Below, piece by piece: positions 12,106 through 25,083 of a stretch of 34,691 nucleotides of DNA. Origin of the DNA: Tritrichomonas musculus (Eukaryota > Parabasalia > Tritrichomonadida > Tritrichomonadidae); assembly GCA_039105265.1 (NCBI GenBank), contig JAPFFF010000167.1, forward strand, positions 1 to 34,691. Direction: 5' to 3'. Position 1 is the first letter of the stretch; every line of letters begins with the position of its first letter. The notes beneath the pieces are model-generated. The model was not told the origin of the DNA and made no database searches. It saw only the letters and a program-made list of their open reading frames with translations. A program made the translations under genes and the position numbers.

Positions 12106-13153
12106 AAATCGTTTATAATTATCTTACAAAAGTGTTTGAGATTTGTGTTTTATTTAACTCTGTTCACTTGTGAGAAACGTTTGAATAAGAATAATTGATA
12201 TTGCGATTTAATTTTTACTGATTTTACTTAATTTCGAAATCGTTTATAATTATCTTACAAAAGTGTTTGAGATTTGTGTTTTATTTAACTCTGTTCACTT
12301 GTGAGAAACGTTTGAATAGGAATAATTGATATTGCGATTTAATTTTTACTGATTTTACTTAATTTCGAAATCGTTTTTAATTATCTTACAAAAGTGTTTG
12401 AGATTTGTGTTTTATTTAACTCTGTTCACTTGTGAGAAACGTTTGAATAGGAATAATTGAGATTAAGCTTTAATTTTTACTGATTTTACTTAATTTCGAA
12501 ATCGTTTATAATTATCTTACAAAAGTGTTTGAGATGTGTATTTTATTTAACTCTGTTCACTTGTGAGAAACGTTTGAATAAGAATAATTGATATTGCGAT
12601 TTAATCTTTATTGATTTTACTTAATTTCGAAATCGTTTTTAATTATCTTACAAAAGTGTTTGAGATTTATGTTTTATTTAACTCTGTTCACTTGTGAGAA
12701 ACGTTTGAATAGGAATAATTGAGATTAAGCTTTAATTTTTACTGATTTTACTTAATTTCGAAATCGTTTTTAATTATCTTACAAAAGTGTTTGAGATTTG
12801 TGTTTTATTTAACTCTGTTCATTTGTGAGAAACGTTTGAATAAGAATAACTGAGATTAAGCTTTAATTTTTATTGATTTTACTTAATTTCGAAATCGTTT
12901 TTAATTATCTTACAAAAGTGTTTGAGATTTGTGTTTTATTTAACTCTGTTCACTTGTGAGAAACGTTTGAATAGGAATAATTGAGATTAAGCTTTAATTT
13001 TTACTGATTTTACTTAATTTCGAAATCGTTTATAATTATCTTACAAAAGTGTTTGAGATTTGTGTTTTATTTAACTCTGTTCACTTGTGAGAAACGTTTG
13101 AATAAGAATAATTGAGATTAAGCTTTAATTTTTACTGATTTTACTTAATTTCG
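12106..13153 (+). repeat. 8-monomer HOR (d D E F G H E e), unit 2
   Basis: This is a tandem copy of 11058-12105 at a 1048-bp offset, with F at 12499, G at 12630 and H at 12761. The last monomer (13023) is e, not E. Further e units follow at 13154 and 13285, suggesting either short conversion of position 83 or a crossover point at the end of the 8-mer. Confidence 0.95.
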
Positions 13154-14463
13154 AAATCGTTTATAATTATCTTACAAAAGTGTTTGAGATTTGTGTTTTA
13201 TTTAACTCTGTTCACTTGTGAGAAACGTTTGAATAAGAATAATTGAGATTAAGCTTTAATTTTTACTGATTTTACTTAATTTCGAAATCGTTTATAATTA
13301 TCTTACAAAAGTGTTTGAGATTTGTGTTTTATTTAACTCTGTTCACTTGTGAGAAACGTTTGAATAAGAATAATTGAGATTAAGCTTTAATTTTTACTGA
13401 TTTTACTTAATTTCGAAATCGTTTATAATTATCTTACAAAAGTGTTTGAGATTTGTGTTTTATTTAACTCTGTTCACTTGTGAGAAACGTTTGAATAAGA
13501 ATAATTGATATTGCGATTTAATTTTTACTGATTTTACTTAATTTCGAAATCGTTTTTAATTATCTTACAAAAGTGTTTGAGATTTGTGTTTTATTTAACT
13601 CTGTTCACTTGTGAGAAACGTTTGAATAAGAATAATTGATATTGCGATTTAATCTTTATTGATTTTACTTAATTTCGAAATCGTTTTTAATTATCTTACA
13701 AAAGTGTTTGAGATTTGTGTTTTATTTAACTCTGTTCACTTGTGAGAAACGTTTGAATAAGAATAATTGAGATTAAGCTTTAATTTTTACTGATTTTACT
13801 TAATTTCGAAATCGTTTATAATTATCTTACAAAAGTGTTTGAGATTTGTGTTTTATTTAACTCTGTTCATTTGTGAGAAACGTTTGAATAAGAATAACTG
13901 AGATTAAGCTTTAATTTTTACTGATTTTACTTAATTTCGAAATCGTTTATAATTATCTTACAAAAGTGTTTGAGATTTGTGTTTTATTTAACTCTGTTCA
14001 TTTGTGAGAAACGTTTGAATAAGAATAATTGAGATTAAGCTTTAATTTTTACTGATTTTACTTAATTTCGAAATCGTTTTTAATTATCTTACAAAAGTGT
14101 TTGAGATTTGTGTTTTATTTAACTCTGTTCATTTGTGAGAAACGTTTGAATAAGAATAATTGATATTGCGATTTAATCTTTATTGATTTTACTTAATTTC
14201 GAAATCGTTTTTAATTATCTTACAAAAGTGTTTGAGATTTGTGTTTTATTTAACTCTGTTCATTTGTGAGAAATGTTAGAATAAGAATAACTGAGATTAA
14301 GCTTTAATTTTTACTGATTTTACTTAATTTCGAAATCGTTTTTAATTATCTTACAAAAGTGTTTGAGATTTGTGTTTTATTTAACTCTGTTCATTTGTGA
14401 GAAATGTTAGAATAAGAATAACTGAGATTAAGCTTTAATTTTTACTGATTTTACTTAATTTCG
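13154..14463 (+). repeat. Transitional monomers between HOR regions
   Basis: The order is e e d C e B, then an unusual B-like unit at 13940, then c A A. The unit at 13940 combines T at 62 (typical of A, B and c) with AATTGAG (typical of e), so it looks recombinant. The closing c A A (14071-14463) is the same lead-in seen before the other D D C blocks. Confidence 0.9.
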
Positions 14464-17400
14464 AAATCGTTTATAATTATCTTACAAAAGTGTTTGAGAT
14501 TTGTGTTTTATTTAACTCTGTTCACTTGTGAGAAACGTTTGAATAGGAATAATTGATATTGCGATTTAATTTTTACTGATTTTACTTAATTTCGAAATCG
14601 TTTTTAATTATCTTACAAAAGTGTTTGAGATTTGTGTTTTATTTAACTCTGTTCACTTGTGAGAAACGTTTGAATAGGAATAATTGATATTGCGATTTAA
14701 TTTTTACTGATTTTACTTAATTTCGAAATCGTTTTTAATTATCTTACAAAAGTGTTTGAGATTTGTGTTTTATTTAACTCTGTTCACTTGTGAGAAACGT
14801 TTGAATAAGAATAATTGATATTGCGATTTAATCTTTATTGATTTTACTTAATTTCGAAATCGTTTTTAATTATCTTACAAAAGTGTTTGAGATTTGTGTT
14901 TTATTTAACTCTGTTCATTTGTGAGAAATGTTAGAATAAGAATAACTGAGATTAAGCTTTAATTTTTACTGATTTTACTTAATTTCGAAATCGTTTTTAA
15001 TTATCTTACAAAAGTGTTTGAGATTTGTGTTTTATTTAACTCTGTTCATTTGTGAGAAATGTTAGAATAAGAATAACTGAGATTAAGCTTTAATTTTTAC
15101 TGATTTTACTTAATTTCGAAATCGTTTATAATTATCTTACAAAAGTGTTTGAGATTTGTGTTTTATTTAACTCTGTTCATTTGTGAGAAACGTTTGAATA
15201 AGAATAACTGAGATTAAGCTTTAATTTTTACTGATTTTACTTAATTTCGAAATCGTTTTTAATTATCTTACAAAAGTGTTTGAGATTTGTGTTTTATTTA
15301 ACTCTGTTCATTTGTGAGAAACGTTTGAATAAGAATAATTGATATTGCGATTTAATCTTTATTGATTTTACTTAATTTCGAAATCGTTTTTAATTATCTT
15401 ACAAAAGTGTTTGAGATTTGTGTTTTATTTAACTCTGTTCATTTGTGAGAAATGTTAGAATAAGAATAACTGAGATTAAGCTTTAATTTTTACTGATTTT
15501 ACTTAATTTCGAAATCGTTTTTAATTATCTTACAAAAGTGTTTGAGATTTGTGTTTTATTTAACTCTGTTCATTTGTGAGAAATGTTAGAATAAGAATAA
15601 CTGAGATTAAGCTTTAATTTTTACTGATTTTACTTAATTTCGAAATCGTTTATAATTATCTTACAAAAGTGTTTGAGATTTGTGTTTTATTTAACTCTGT
15701 TCACTTGTGAGAAACGTTTGAATAGGAATAATTGAGATTAAGCTTTAATTTTTACTGATTTTACTTAATTTCGAAATCGTTTATAATTATCTTACAAAAG
15801 TGTTTGAGATTTGTGTTTTATTTAACTCTGTTCACTTGTGAGAAACGTTTGAATAAGAATAATTGATATTGCGATTTAATCTTTATTGATTTTACTTAAT
15901 TTCGAAATCGTTTTTAATTATCTTACAAAAGTGTTTGAGATTTGTGTTTTATTTAACTCTGTTCATTTGTGAGAAATGTTAGAATAAGAATAACTGAGAT
16001 TAAGCTTTAATTTTTACTGATTTTACTTAATTTCGAAATCGTTTTTAATTATCTTACAAAAGTGTTTGAGATTTGTGTTTTATTTAACTCTGTTCATTTG
16101 TGAGAAATGTTAGAATAAGAATAACTGAGATTAAGCTTTAATTTTTACTGATTTTACTTAATTTCGAAATCGTTTATAATTATCTTACAAAAGTGTTTGA
16201 GATTTGTGTTTTATTTAACTCTGTTCATTTGTGAGAAACGTTTGAATAAGAATAACTGAGATTAAGCTTTAATTTTTACTGATTTTACTTAATTTCGAAA
16301 TCGTTTATAATTATCTTACAAAAGTGTTTGAGATTTGTGTTTTATTTAACTCTGTTCACTTGTGAGAAACGTTTGAATAAGAATAATTGATATTGCGATT
16401 TAATCTTTATTGATTTTACTTAATTTCGAAATCGTTTTTAATTATCTTACAAAAGTGTTTGAGATTTGTGTTTTATTTAACTCTGTTCATTTGTGAGAAA
16501 TGTTAGAATAAGAATAACTGAGATTAAGCTTTAATTTTTACTGATTTTACTTAATTTCGAAATCGTTTTTAATTATCTTACAAAAGTGTTTGAGATTTGT
16601 GTTTTATTTAACTCTGTTCATTTGTGAGAAATGTTAGAATAAGAATAACTGAGATTAAGCTTTAATTTTTACTGATTTTACTTAATTTCGAAATCGTTTA
16701 TAATTATCTTACAAAAGTGTTTGAGATTTGTGTTTTATTTAACTCTGTTCATTTGTGAGAAACGTTTGAATAAGAATAACTGAGATTAAGCTTTAATTTT
16801 TACTGATTTTACTTAATTTCGAAATCGTTTTTAATTATCTTACAAAAGTGTTTGAGATTTGTGTTTTATTTAACTCTGTTCATTTGTGAGAAACGTTTGA
16901 ATAAGAATAATTGATATTGCGATTTAATCTTTATTGATTTTACTTAATTTCGAAATCGTTTTTAATTATCTTACAAAAGTGTTTGAGATTTGTGTTTTAT
17001 TTAACTCTGTTCATTTGTGAGAAATGTTAGAATAAGAATAACTGAGATTAAGCTTTAATTTTTACTGATTTTACTTAATTTCGAAATCGTTTTTAATTAT
17101 CTTACAAAAGTGTTTGAGATTTGTGTTTTATTTAACTCTGTTCATTTGTGAGAAATGTTAGAATAAGAATAACTGAGATTAAGCTTTAATTTTTACTGAT
17201 TTTACTTAATTTCGAAATCGTTTATAATTATCTTACAAAAGTGTTTGAGATTTGTGTTTTATTTAACTCTGTTCATTTGTGAGAAACGTTTGAATAAGAA
17301 TAACTGAGATTAAGCTTTAATTTTTACTGATTTTACTTAATTTCGAAATCGTTTATAATTATCTTACAAAAGTGTTTGAGATTTGTGTTTTATTTAACTC

Positions 17401-18524
17401 TGTTCACTTGTGAGAAACGTTTGAATAAGAATAATTGATATTGCGATTTAATCTTTATTGATTTTACTTAATTTCGAAATCGTTTTTAATTATCTTACAA
17501 AAGTGTTTGAGATTTGTGTTTTATTTAACTCTGTTCATTTGTGAGAAATGTTAGAATAAGAATAACTGAGATTAAGCTTTAATTTTTACTGATTTTACTT
17601 AATTTCGAAATCGTTTTTAATTATCTTACAAAAGTGTTTGAGATTTGTGTTTTATTTAACTCTGTTCATTTGTGAGAAACGTTTGAATAAGAATAACTGA
17701 GATTAAGCTTTAATTTTTACTGATTTTACTTAATTTCGAAATCGTTTATAATTATCTTACAAAAGTGTTTGAGATTTGTGTTTTATTTAACTCTGTTCAC
17801 TTGTGAGAAACGTTTGAATAAGAATAATTGATATTGCGATTTAATCTTTATTGATTTTACTTAATTTCGAAATCGTTTATAATTATCTTACAAAAGTGTT
17901 TGAGATTTGTGTTTTATTTAACTCTGTTCATTTGTGAGAAATGTTAGAATAAGAATAACTGAGATTAAGCTTTAATTTTTACTGATTTTACTTAATTTCG
18001 AAATCGTTTTTAATTATCTTACAAAAGTGTTTGAGATTTGTGTTTTATTTAACTCTGTTCATTTGTGAGAAATGTTAGAATAAGAATAACTGAGATTAAG
18101 CTTTAATTTTTACTGATTTTACTTAATTTCGAAATCGTTTATAATTATCTTACAAAAGTGTTTGAGATTTGTGTTTTATTTAACTCTGTTCATTTGTGAG
18201 AAACGTTTGAATAAGAATAACTGAGATTAAGCTTTAATTTTTACTGATTTTACTTAATTTCGAAATCGTTTATAATTATCTTACAAAAGTGTTTGAGATT
18301 TGTGTTTTATTTAACTCTGTTCACTTGTGAGAAACGTTTGAATAAGAATAATTGATATTGCGATTTAATCTTTATTGATTTTACTTAATTTCGAAATCGT
18401 TTTTAATTATCTTACAAAAGTGTTTGAGATTTGTGTTTTATTTAACTCTGTTCATTTGTGAGAAATGTTAGAATAAGAATAACTGAGATTAAGCTTTAAT
18501 TTTTACTGATTTTACTTAATTTCG
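14464..18524 (+). repeat. Higher-order block, copy 3 (first 31 monomers)
   Basis: Monomer order and position-10 states match 6866-10926 exactly, at an offset of 7598 bp (58 monomers). It stops after the single A at 18394. The next two expected monomers (B, d) are replaced by one chimeric unit at 18525, after which D E F G H resumes as after copy 2. Confidence 0.95.
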
Positions 18525-18660
18525 AAATCGTTTATAATTATCTTACAAAAGTGTTTGAGATTTGTGTTTTATTTAACTCTGTTCACGTTTTGTGAGAAAC
18601 GTTTGAATAAGAATAATTGAGATTAAGCGATTTAATTTTTACTGATTTTACTTAATTTCG
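18525..18660 (+). repeat. Chimeric 136-bp monomer
   Basis: This unit has a 3-base insertion near position 62 (TTCACGTTTTGTGAG instead of TTCACTTGTGAG). It also has a 2-base gain where GATTAAGC of the A/B/E form runs into GCGATTTAA of the C/D form, giving GATTAAGCGATTTAA. By alignment with copy 2 it stands where B and d (262 bp) should be, so about 126 bp has been lost overall. No other unit in the window has these joins. The GC shared by AAGC and TGCG could have guided one of them. Confidence 0.88.
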
Positions 18661-19577
18661 AAATCGTTTATAATTATCTTACAAAAGTGTTTGAGATTTG
18701 TGTTTTATTTAACTCTGTTCACTTGTGAGAAACGTTTGAATAGGAATAATTGATATTGCGATTTAATTTTTACTGATTTTACTTAATTTCGAAATCGTTT
18801 TTAATTATCTTACAAAAGTGTTTGAGATTTGTGTTTTATTTAACTCTGTTCACTTGTGAGAAACGTTTGAATAGGAATAATTGAGATTAAGCTTTAATTT
18901 TTACTGATTTTACTTAATTTCGAAATCGTTTATAATTATCTTACAAAAGTGTTTGAGATGTGTATTTTATTTAACTCTGTTCACTTGTGAGAAACGTTTG
19001 AATAAGAATAATTGATATTGCGATTTAATCTTTATTGATTTTACTTAATTTCGAAATCGTTTTTAATTATCTTACAAAAGTGTTTGAGATTTATGTTTTA
19101 TTTAACTCTGTTCACTTGTGAGAAACGTTTGAATAGGAATAATTGAGATTAAGCTTTAATTTTTACTGATTTTACTTAATTTCGAAATCGTTTTTAATTA
19201 TCTTACAAAAGTGTTTGAGATTTGTGTTTTATTTAACTCTGTTCATTTGTGAGAAACGTTTGAATAAGAATAACTGAGATTAAGCTTTAATTTTTATTGA
19301 TTTTACTTAATTTCGAAATCGTTTTTAATTATCTTACAAAAGTGTTTGAGATTTGTGTTTTATTTAACTCTGTTCACTTGTGAGAAACGTTTGAATAGGA
19401 ATAATTGAGATTAAGCTTTAATTTTTACTGATTTTACTTAATTTCGAAATCGTTTATAATTATCTTACAAAAGTGTTTGAGATTTGTGTTTTATTTAACT
19501 CTGTTCACTTGTGAGAAACGTTTGAATAGGAATAATTGAGATTAAGCTTTAATTTTTACTGATTTTACTTAATTTCG
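18661..19577 (+). repeat. 8-monomer HOR, unit 3 (D E F G H E E; first monomer replaced)
   Basis: Monomers D (18661), E, F (18923), G (19054), H (19185), E, E correspond to the last seven of 11058-12105. The expected leading d is merged into the chimeric unit at 18525. It is followed directly by a full 8-mer. Confidence 0.94.
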
Positions 19578-20625
19578 AAATCGTTTATAATTATCTTACA
19601 AAAGTGTTTGAGATTTGTGTTTTATTTAACTCTGTTCACTTGTGAGAAACGTTTGAATAAGAATAATTGATATTGCGATTTAATTTTTACTGATTTTACT
19701 TAATTTCGAAATCGTTTATAATTATCTTACAAAAGTGTTTGAGATTTGTGTTTTATTTAACTCTGTTCACTTGTGAGAAACGTTTGAATAGGAATAATTG
19801 ATATTGCGATTTAATTTTTACTGATTTTACTTAATTTCGAAATCGTTTTTAATTATCTTACAAAAGTGTTTGAGATTTGTGTTTTATTTAACTCTGTTCA
19901 CTTGTGAGAAACGTTTGAATAGGAATAATTGAGATTAAGCTTTAATTTTTACTGATTTTACTTAATTTCGAAATCGTTTATAATTATCTTACAAAAGTGT
20001 TTGAGATGTGTATTTTATTTAACTCTGTTCACTTGTGAGAAACGTTTGAATAAGAATAATTGATATTGCGATTTAATCTTTATTGATTTTACTTAATTTC
20101 GAAATCGTTTTTAATTATCTTACAAAAGTGTTTGAGATTTATGTTTTATTTAACTCTGTTCACTTGTGAGAAACGTTTGAATAGGAATAATTGAGATTAA
20201 GCTTTAATTTTTACTGATTTTACTTAATTTCGAAATCGTTTTTAATTATCTTACAAAAGTGTTTGAGATTTGTGTTTTATTTAACTCTGTTCATTTGTGA
20301 GAAACGTTTGAATAAGAATAACTGAGATTAAGCTTTAATTTTTATTGATTTTACTTAATTTCGAAATCGTTTTTAATTATCTTACAAAAGTGTTTGAGAT
20401 TTGTGTTTTATTTAACTCTGTTCACTTGTGAGAAACGTTTGAATAGGAATAATTGAGATTAAGCTTTAATTTTTACTGATTTTACTTAATTTCGAAATCG
20501 TTTATAATTATCTTACAAAAGTGTTTGAGATTTGTGTTTTATTTAACTCTGTTCACTTGTGAGAAACGTTTGAATAGGAATAATTGAGATTAAGCTTTAA
20601 TTTTTACTGATTTTACTTAATTTCG
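19578..20625 (+). repeat. 8-monomer HOR (d D E F G H E E), unit 4
   Basis: This is a full 1048-bp copy with F at 19971, G at 20102 and H at 20233. Its last monomer is E, as in unit 1. It matches 12106-13022 in order and, apart from the last monomer, in all diagnostic positions I compared. Confidence 0.95.
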
Positions 20626-23600
20626 AAATCGTTTATAATTATCTTACAAAAGTGTTTGAGATTTGTGTTTTATTTAACTCTGTTCACTTGTGAGAAACGT
20701 TTGAATAAGAATAATTGAGATTAAGCTTTAATTTTTACTGATTTTACTTAATTTCGAAATCGTTTATAATTATCTTACAAAAGTGTTTGAGATTTGTGTT
20801 TTATTTAACTCTGTTCACTTGTGAGAAACGTTTGAATAGGAATAATTGAGATTAAGCTTTAATTTTTACTGATTTTACTTAATTTCGAAATCGTTTATAA
20901 TTATCTTACAAAAGTGTTTGAGATTTGTGTTTTATTTAACTCTGTTCACTTGTGAGAAACGTTTGAATAAGAATAATTGATATTGCGATTTAATCTTTAT
21001 TGATTTTACTTAATTTCGAAATCGTTTTTAATTATCTTACAAAAGTGTTTGAGATTTGTGTTTTATTTAACTCTGTTCACTTGTGAGAAACGTTTGAATA
21101 AGAATAATTGAGATTAAGCTTTAATTTTTACTGATTTTACTTAATTTCGAAATCGTTTATAATTATCTTACAAAAGTGTTTGAGATTTGTGTTTTATTTA
21201 ACTCTGTTCACTTGTGAGAAACGTTTGAATAAGAATAATTGAGATTAAGCTTTAATTTTTACTGATTTTACTTAATTTCGAAATCGTTTATAATTATCTT
21301 ACAAAAGTGTTTGAGATTTGTGTTTTATTTAACTCTGTTCATTTGTGAGAAACGTTTGAATAAGAATAACTGAGATTAAGCTTTAATTTTTACTGATTTT
21401 ACTTAATTTCGAAATCGTTTATAATTATCTTACAAAAGTGTTTGAGATTTGTGTTTTATTTAACTCTGTTCACTTGTGAGAAACGTTTGAATAAGAATAA
21501 TTGATATTGCGATTTAATTTTTACTGATTTTACTTAATTTCGAAATCGTTTTTAATTATCTTACAAAAGTGTTTGAGATTTGTGTTTTATTTAACTCTGT
21601 TCACTTGTGAGAAACGTTTGAATAAGAATAATTGATATTGCGATTTAATTTTTACTGATTTTACTTAATTTCGAAATCGTTTTTAATTATCTTACAAAAG
21701 TGTTTGAGATTTGTGTTTTATTTAACTCTGTTCATTTGTGAGAAATGTTAGAATAAGAATAACTGAGATTAAGCTTTAATTTTTACTGATTTTACTTAAT
21801 TTCGAAATCGTTTTTAATTATCTTACAAAAGTGTTTGAGATTTGTGTTTTATTTAACTCTGTTCATTTGTGAGAAATGTTAGAATAAGAATAACTGAGAT
21901 TAAGCTTTAATTTTTACTGATTTTACTTAATTTCGAAATCGTTTATAATTATCTTACAAAAGTGTTTGAGATTTGTGTTTTATTTAACTCTGTTCACTTG
22001 TGAGAAACGTTTGAATAAGAATAACTGATATTGCGATTTAATTTTTACTGATTTTACTTAATTTCGAAATCGTTTTTAATTATCTTACAAAAGTGTTTGA
22101 GATTTGTGTTTTATTTAACTCTGTTCACTTGTGAGAAACGTTTGAATAAGAATAATTGATATTGCGATTTAATCTTTATTGATTTTACTTAATTTCGAAA
22201 TCGTTTTTAATTATCTTACAAAAGTGTTTGAGATTTGTGTTTTATTTAACTCTGTTCATTTGTGAGAAATGTTAGAATAAGAATAACTGAGATTAAGCTT
22301 TAATTTTTACTGATTTTACTTAATTTCGAAATCGTTTTTAATTATCTTACAAAAGTGTTTGAGATTTGTGTTTTATTTAACTCTGTTCATTTGTGAGAAA
22401 TGTTAGAATAAGAATAACTGAGATTAAGCTTTAATTTTTACTGATTTTACTTAATTTCGAAATCGTTTATAATTATCTTACAAAAGTGTTTGAGATTTGT
22501 GTTTTATTTAACTCTGTTCATTTGTGAGAAACGTTTGAATAAGAATAACTGAGATTAAGCTTTAATTTTTACTGATTTTACTTAATTTCGAAATCGTTTT
22601 TAATTATCTTACAAAAGTGTTTGAGATTTGTGTTTTATTTAACTCTGTTCACTTGTGAGAAACGTTTGAATAAGAATAATTGATATTGCGATTTAATCTT
22701 TATTGATTTTACTTAATTTCGAAATCGTTTTTAATTATCTTACAAAAGTGTTTGAGATTTGTGTTTTATTTAACTCTGTTCATTTGTGAGAAATGTTAGA
22801 ATAAGAATAACTGAGATTAAGCTTTAATTTTTACTGATTTTACTTAATTTCGAAATCGTTTTTAATTATCTTACAAAAGTGTTTGAGATTTGTGTTTTAT
22901 TTAACTCTGTTCATTTGTGAGAAATGTTAGAATAAGAATAACTGAGATTAAGCTTTAATTTTTACTGATTTTACTTAATTTCGAAATCGTTTTTAATTAT
23001 CTTACAAAAGTGTTTGAGATTTGTGTTTTATTTAACTCTGTTCATTTGTGAGAAACGTTTGAATAAGAATAACTGAGATTAAGCTTTAATTTTTACTGAT
23101 TTTACTTAATTTCGAAATCGTTTATAATTATCTTACAAAAGTGTTTGAGATTTGTGTTTTATTTAACTCTGTTCACTTGTGAGAAACGTTTGAATAAGAA
23201 TAATTGATATTGCGATTTAATCTTTATTGATTTTACTTAATTTCGAAATCGTTTTTAATTATCTTACAAAAGTGTTTGAGATTTGTGTTTTATTTAACTC
23301 TGTTCATTTGTGAGAAATGTTAGAATAAGAATAACTGAGATTAAGCTTTAATTTTTACTGATTTTACTTAATTTCGAAATCGTTTTTAATTATCTTACAA
23401 AAGTGTTTGAGATTTGTGTTTTATTTAACTCTGTTCATTTGTGAGAAATGTTAGAATAAGAATAACTGAGATTAAGCTTTAATTTTTACTGATTTTACTT
23501 AATTTCGAAATCGTTTATAATTATCTTACAAAAGTGTTTGAGATTTGTGTTTTATTTAACTCTGTTCATTTGTGAGAAACGTTTGAATAAGAATAACTGA

Positions 23601-24948
23601 GATTAAGCTTTAATTTTTACTGATTTTACTTAATTTCGAAATCGTTTATAATTATCTTACAAAAGTGTTTGAGATTTGTGTTTTATTTAACTCTGTTCAT
23701 TTGTGAGAAACGTTTGAATAAGAATAATTGAGATTGCGATTTAATTTTTATTGATTTTACTTAATTTCGAAATCGTTTTTAATTATCTTACAAAAGTGTT
23801 TGAGATTTGTGTTTTATTTAACTCTGTTCATTTGTGAGAAATGTTAGAATAAGAATAACTGAGATTAAGCTTTAATTTTTACTGATTTTACTTAATTTCG
23901 AAATCGTTTTTAATTATCTTACAAAAGTGTTTGAGATTTGTGTTTTATTTAACTCTGTTCATTTGTGAGAAATGTTAGAATAAGAATAACTGAGATTAAG
24001 CTTTAATTTTTACTGATTTTACTTAATTTCGAAATCGTTTATAATTATCTTACAAAAGTGTTTGAGATTTGTGTTTTATTTAACTCTGTTCACTTGTGAG
24101 AAACGTTTGAATAAGAATAATTGATATTGCGATTTAATTTTTACTGATTTTACTTAATTTCGAAATCGTTTTTAATTATCTTACAAAAGTGTTTGAGATT
24201 TGTGTTTTATTTAACTCTGTTCACTTGTGAGAAACGTTTGAATAGGAATAATTGAGATTAAGCTTTAATTTTTACTGATTTTACTTAATTTCGAAATCGT
24301 TTTTAATTATCTTACAAAAGTGTTTGAGATTTGTGTTTTATTTAACTCTGTTCACTTGTGAGAAACGTTTGAATAAGAATAATTGATATTGCGATTTAAT
24401 CTTTATTGATTTTACTTAATTTCGAAATCGTTTTTAATTATCTTACAAAAGTGTTTGAGATTTGTGTTTTATTTAACTCTGTTCATTTGTGAGAAATGTT
24501 AGAATAAGAATAACTGAGATTAAGCTTTAATTTTTACTGATTTTACTTAATTTCGAAATCGTTTTTAATTATCTTACAAAAGTGTTTGAGATTTGTGTTT
24601 TATTTAACTCTGTTCATTTGTGAGAAATGTTAGAATAAGAATAACTGAGATTAAGCTTTAATTTTTACTGATTTTACTTAATTTCGAAATCGTTTATAAT
24701 TATCTTACAAAAGTGTTTGAGATTTGTGTTTTATTTAACTCTGTTCATTTGTGAGAAACGTTTGAATAAGAATAACTGAGATTAAGCTTTAATTTTTACT
24801 GATTTTACTTAATTTCGAAATCGTTTATAATTATCTTACAAAAGTGTTTGAGATTTGTGTTTTATTTAACTCTGTTCACTTGTGAGAAACGTTTGAATAA
24901 GAATAATTGATATTGCGATTTAATCTTTATTGATTTTACTTAATTTCG
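20626..24948 (+). repeat. Mixed C A A B region with several recombinant monomers
   Basis: The order is e E C e e B d d A A, a recombinant d-like unit at 21936 (AACTGATATTGCG), C A A B C A A B C A A B, a recombinant unit at 23639 (AATTGAGATTGCG with TTTTTATTG), A A d E C A A B C. A recurring theme of A A, then one or two d, D or E units, then C A A B is visible and resembles the start of the large block. There is no non-satellite sequence. Confidence 0.88.
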
Positions 24949-25083
24949 AAATCGTTTTTAATTATCTTACAAAAGTGTTTGAGATTTGTGTTTTATTTAA
25001 CTCTGTTCATTTGTGAGAAATGTTAGAATAAGAATAAATAATTGAGATTAAGCTTTAATTTTTACTGATTTTACTTAATTTCG
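24949..25083 (+). repeat. Chimeric 135-bp A/E monomer
   Basis: The left part is class A (ATGTTAGAATAAGAATA) and the right part is class E/e (AATAATTGAGATTAAG). The join has an extra AATA, giving AAGAATAAATAATTGAG around 25030-25046. The downstream monomers (C A A B C A A B c...) match those following the A A E of the large block. The unit is therefore best read as an A and an E fused by a deletion of about 127 bp through the repeated AATA. Confidence 0.86.
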
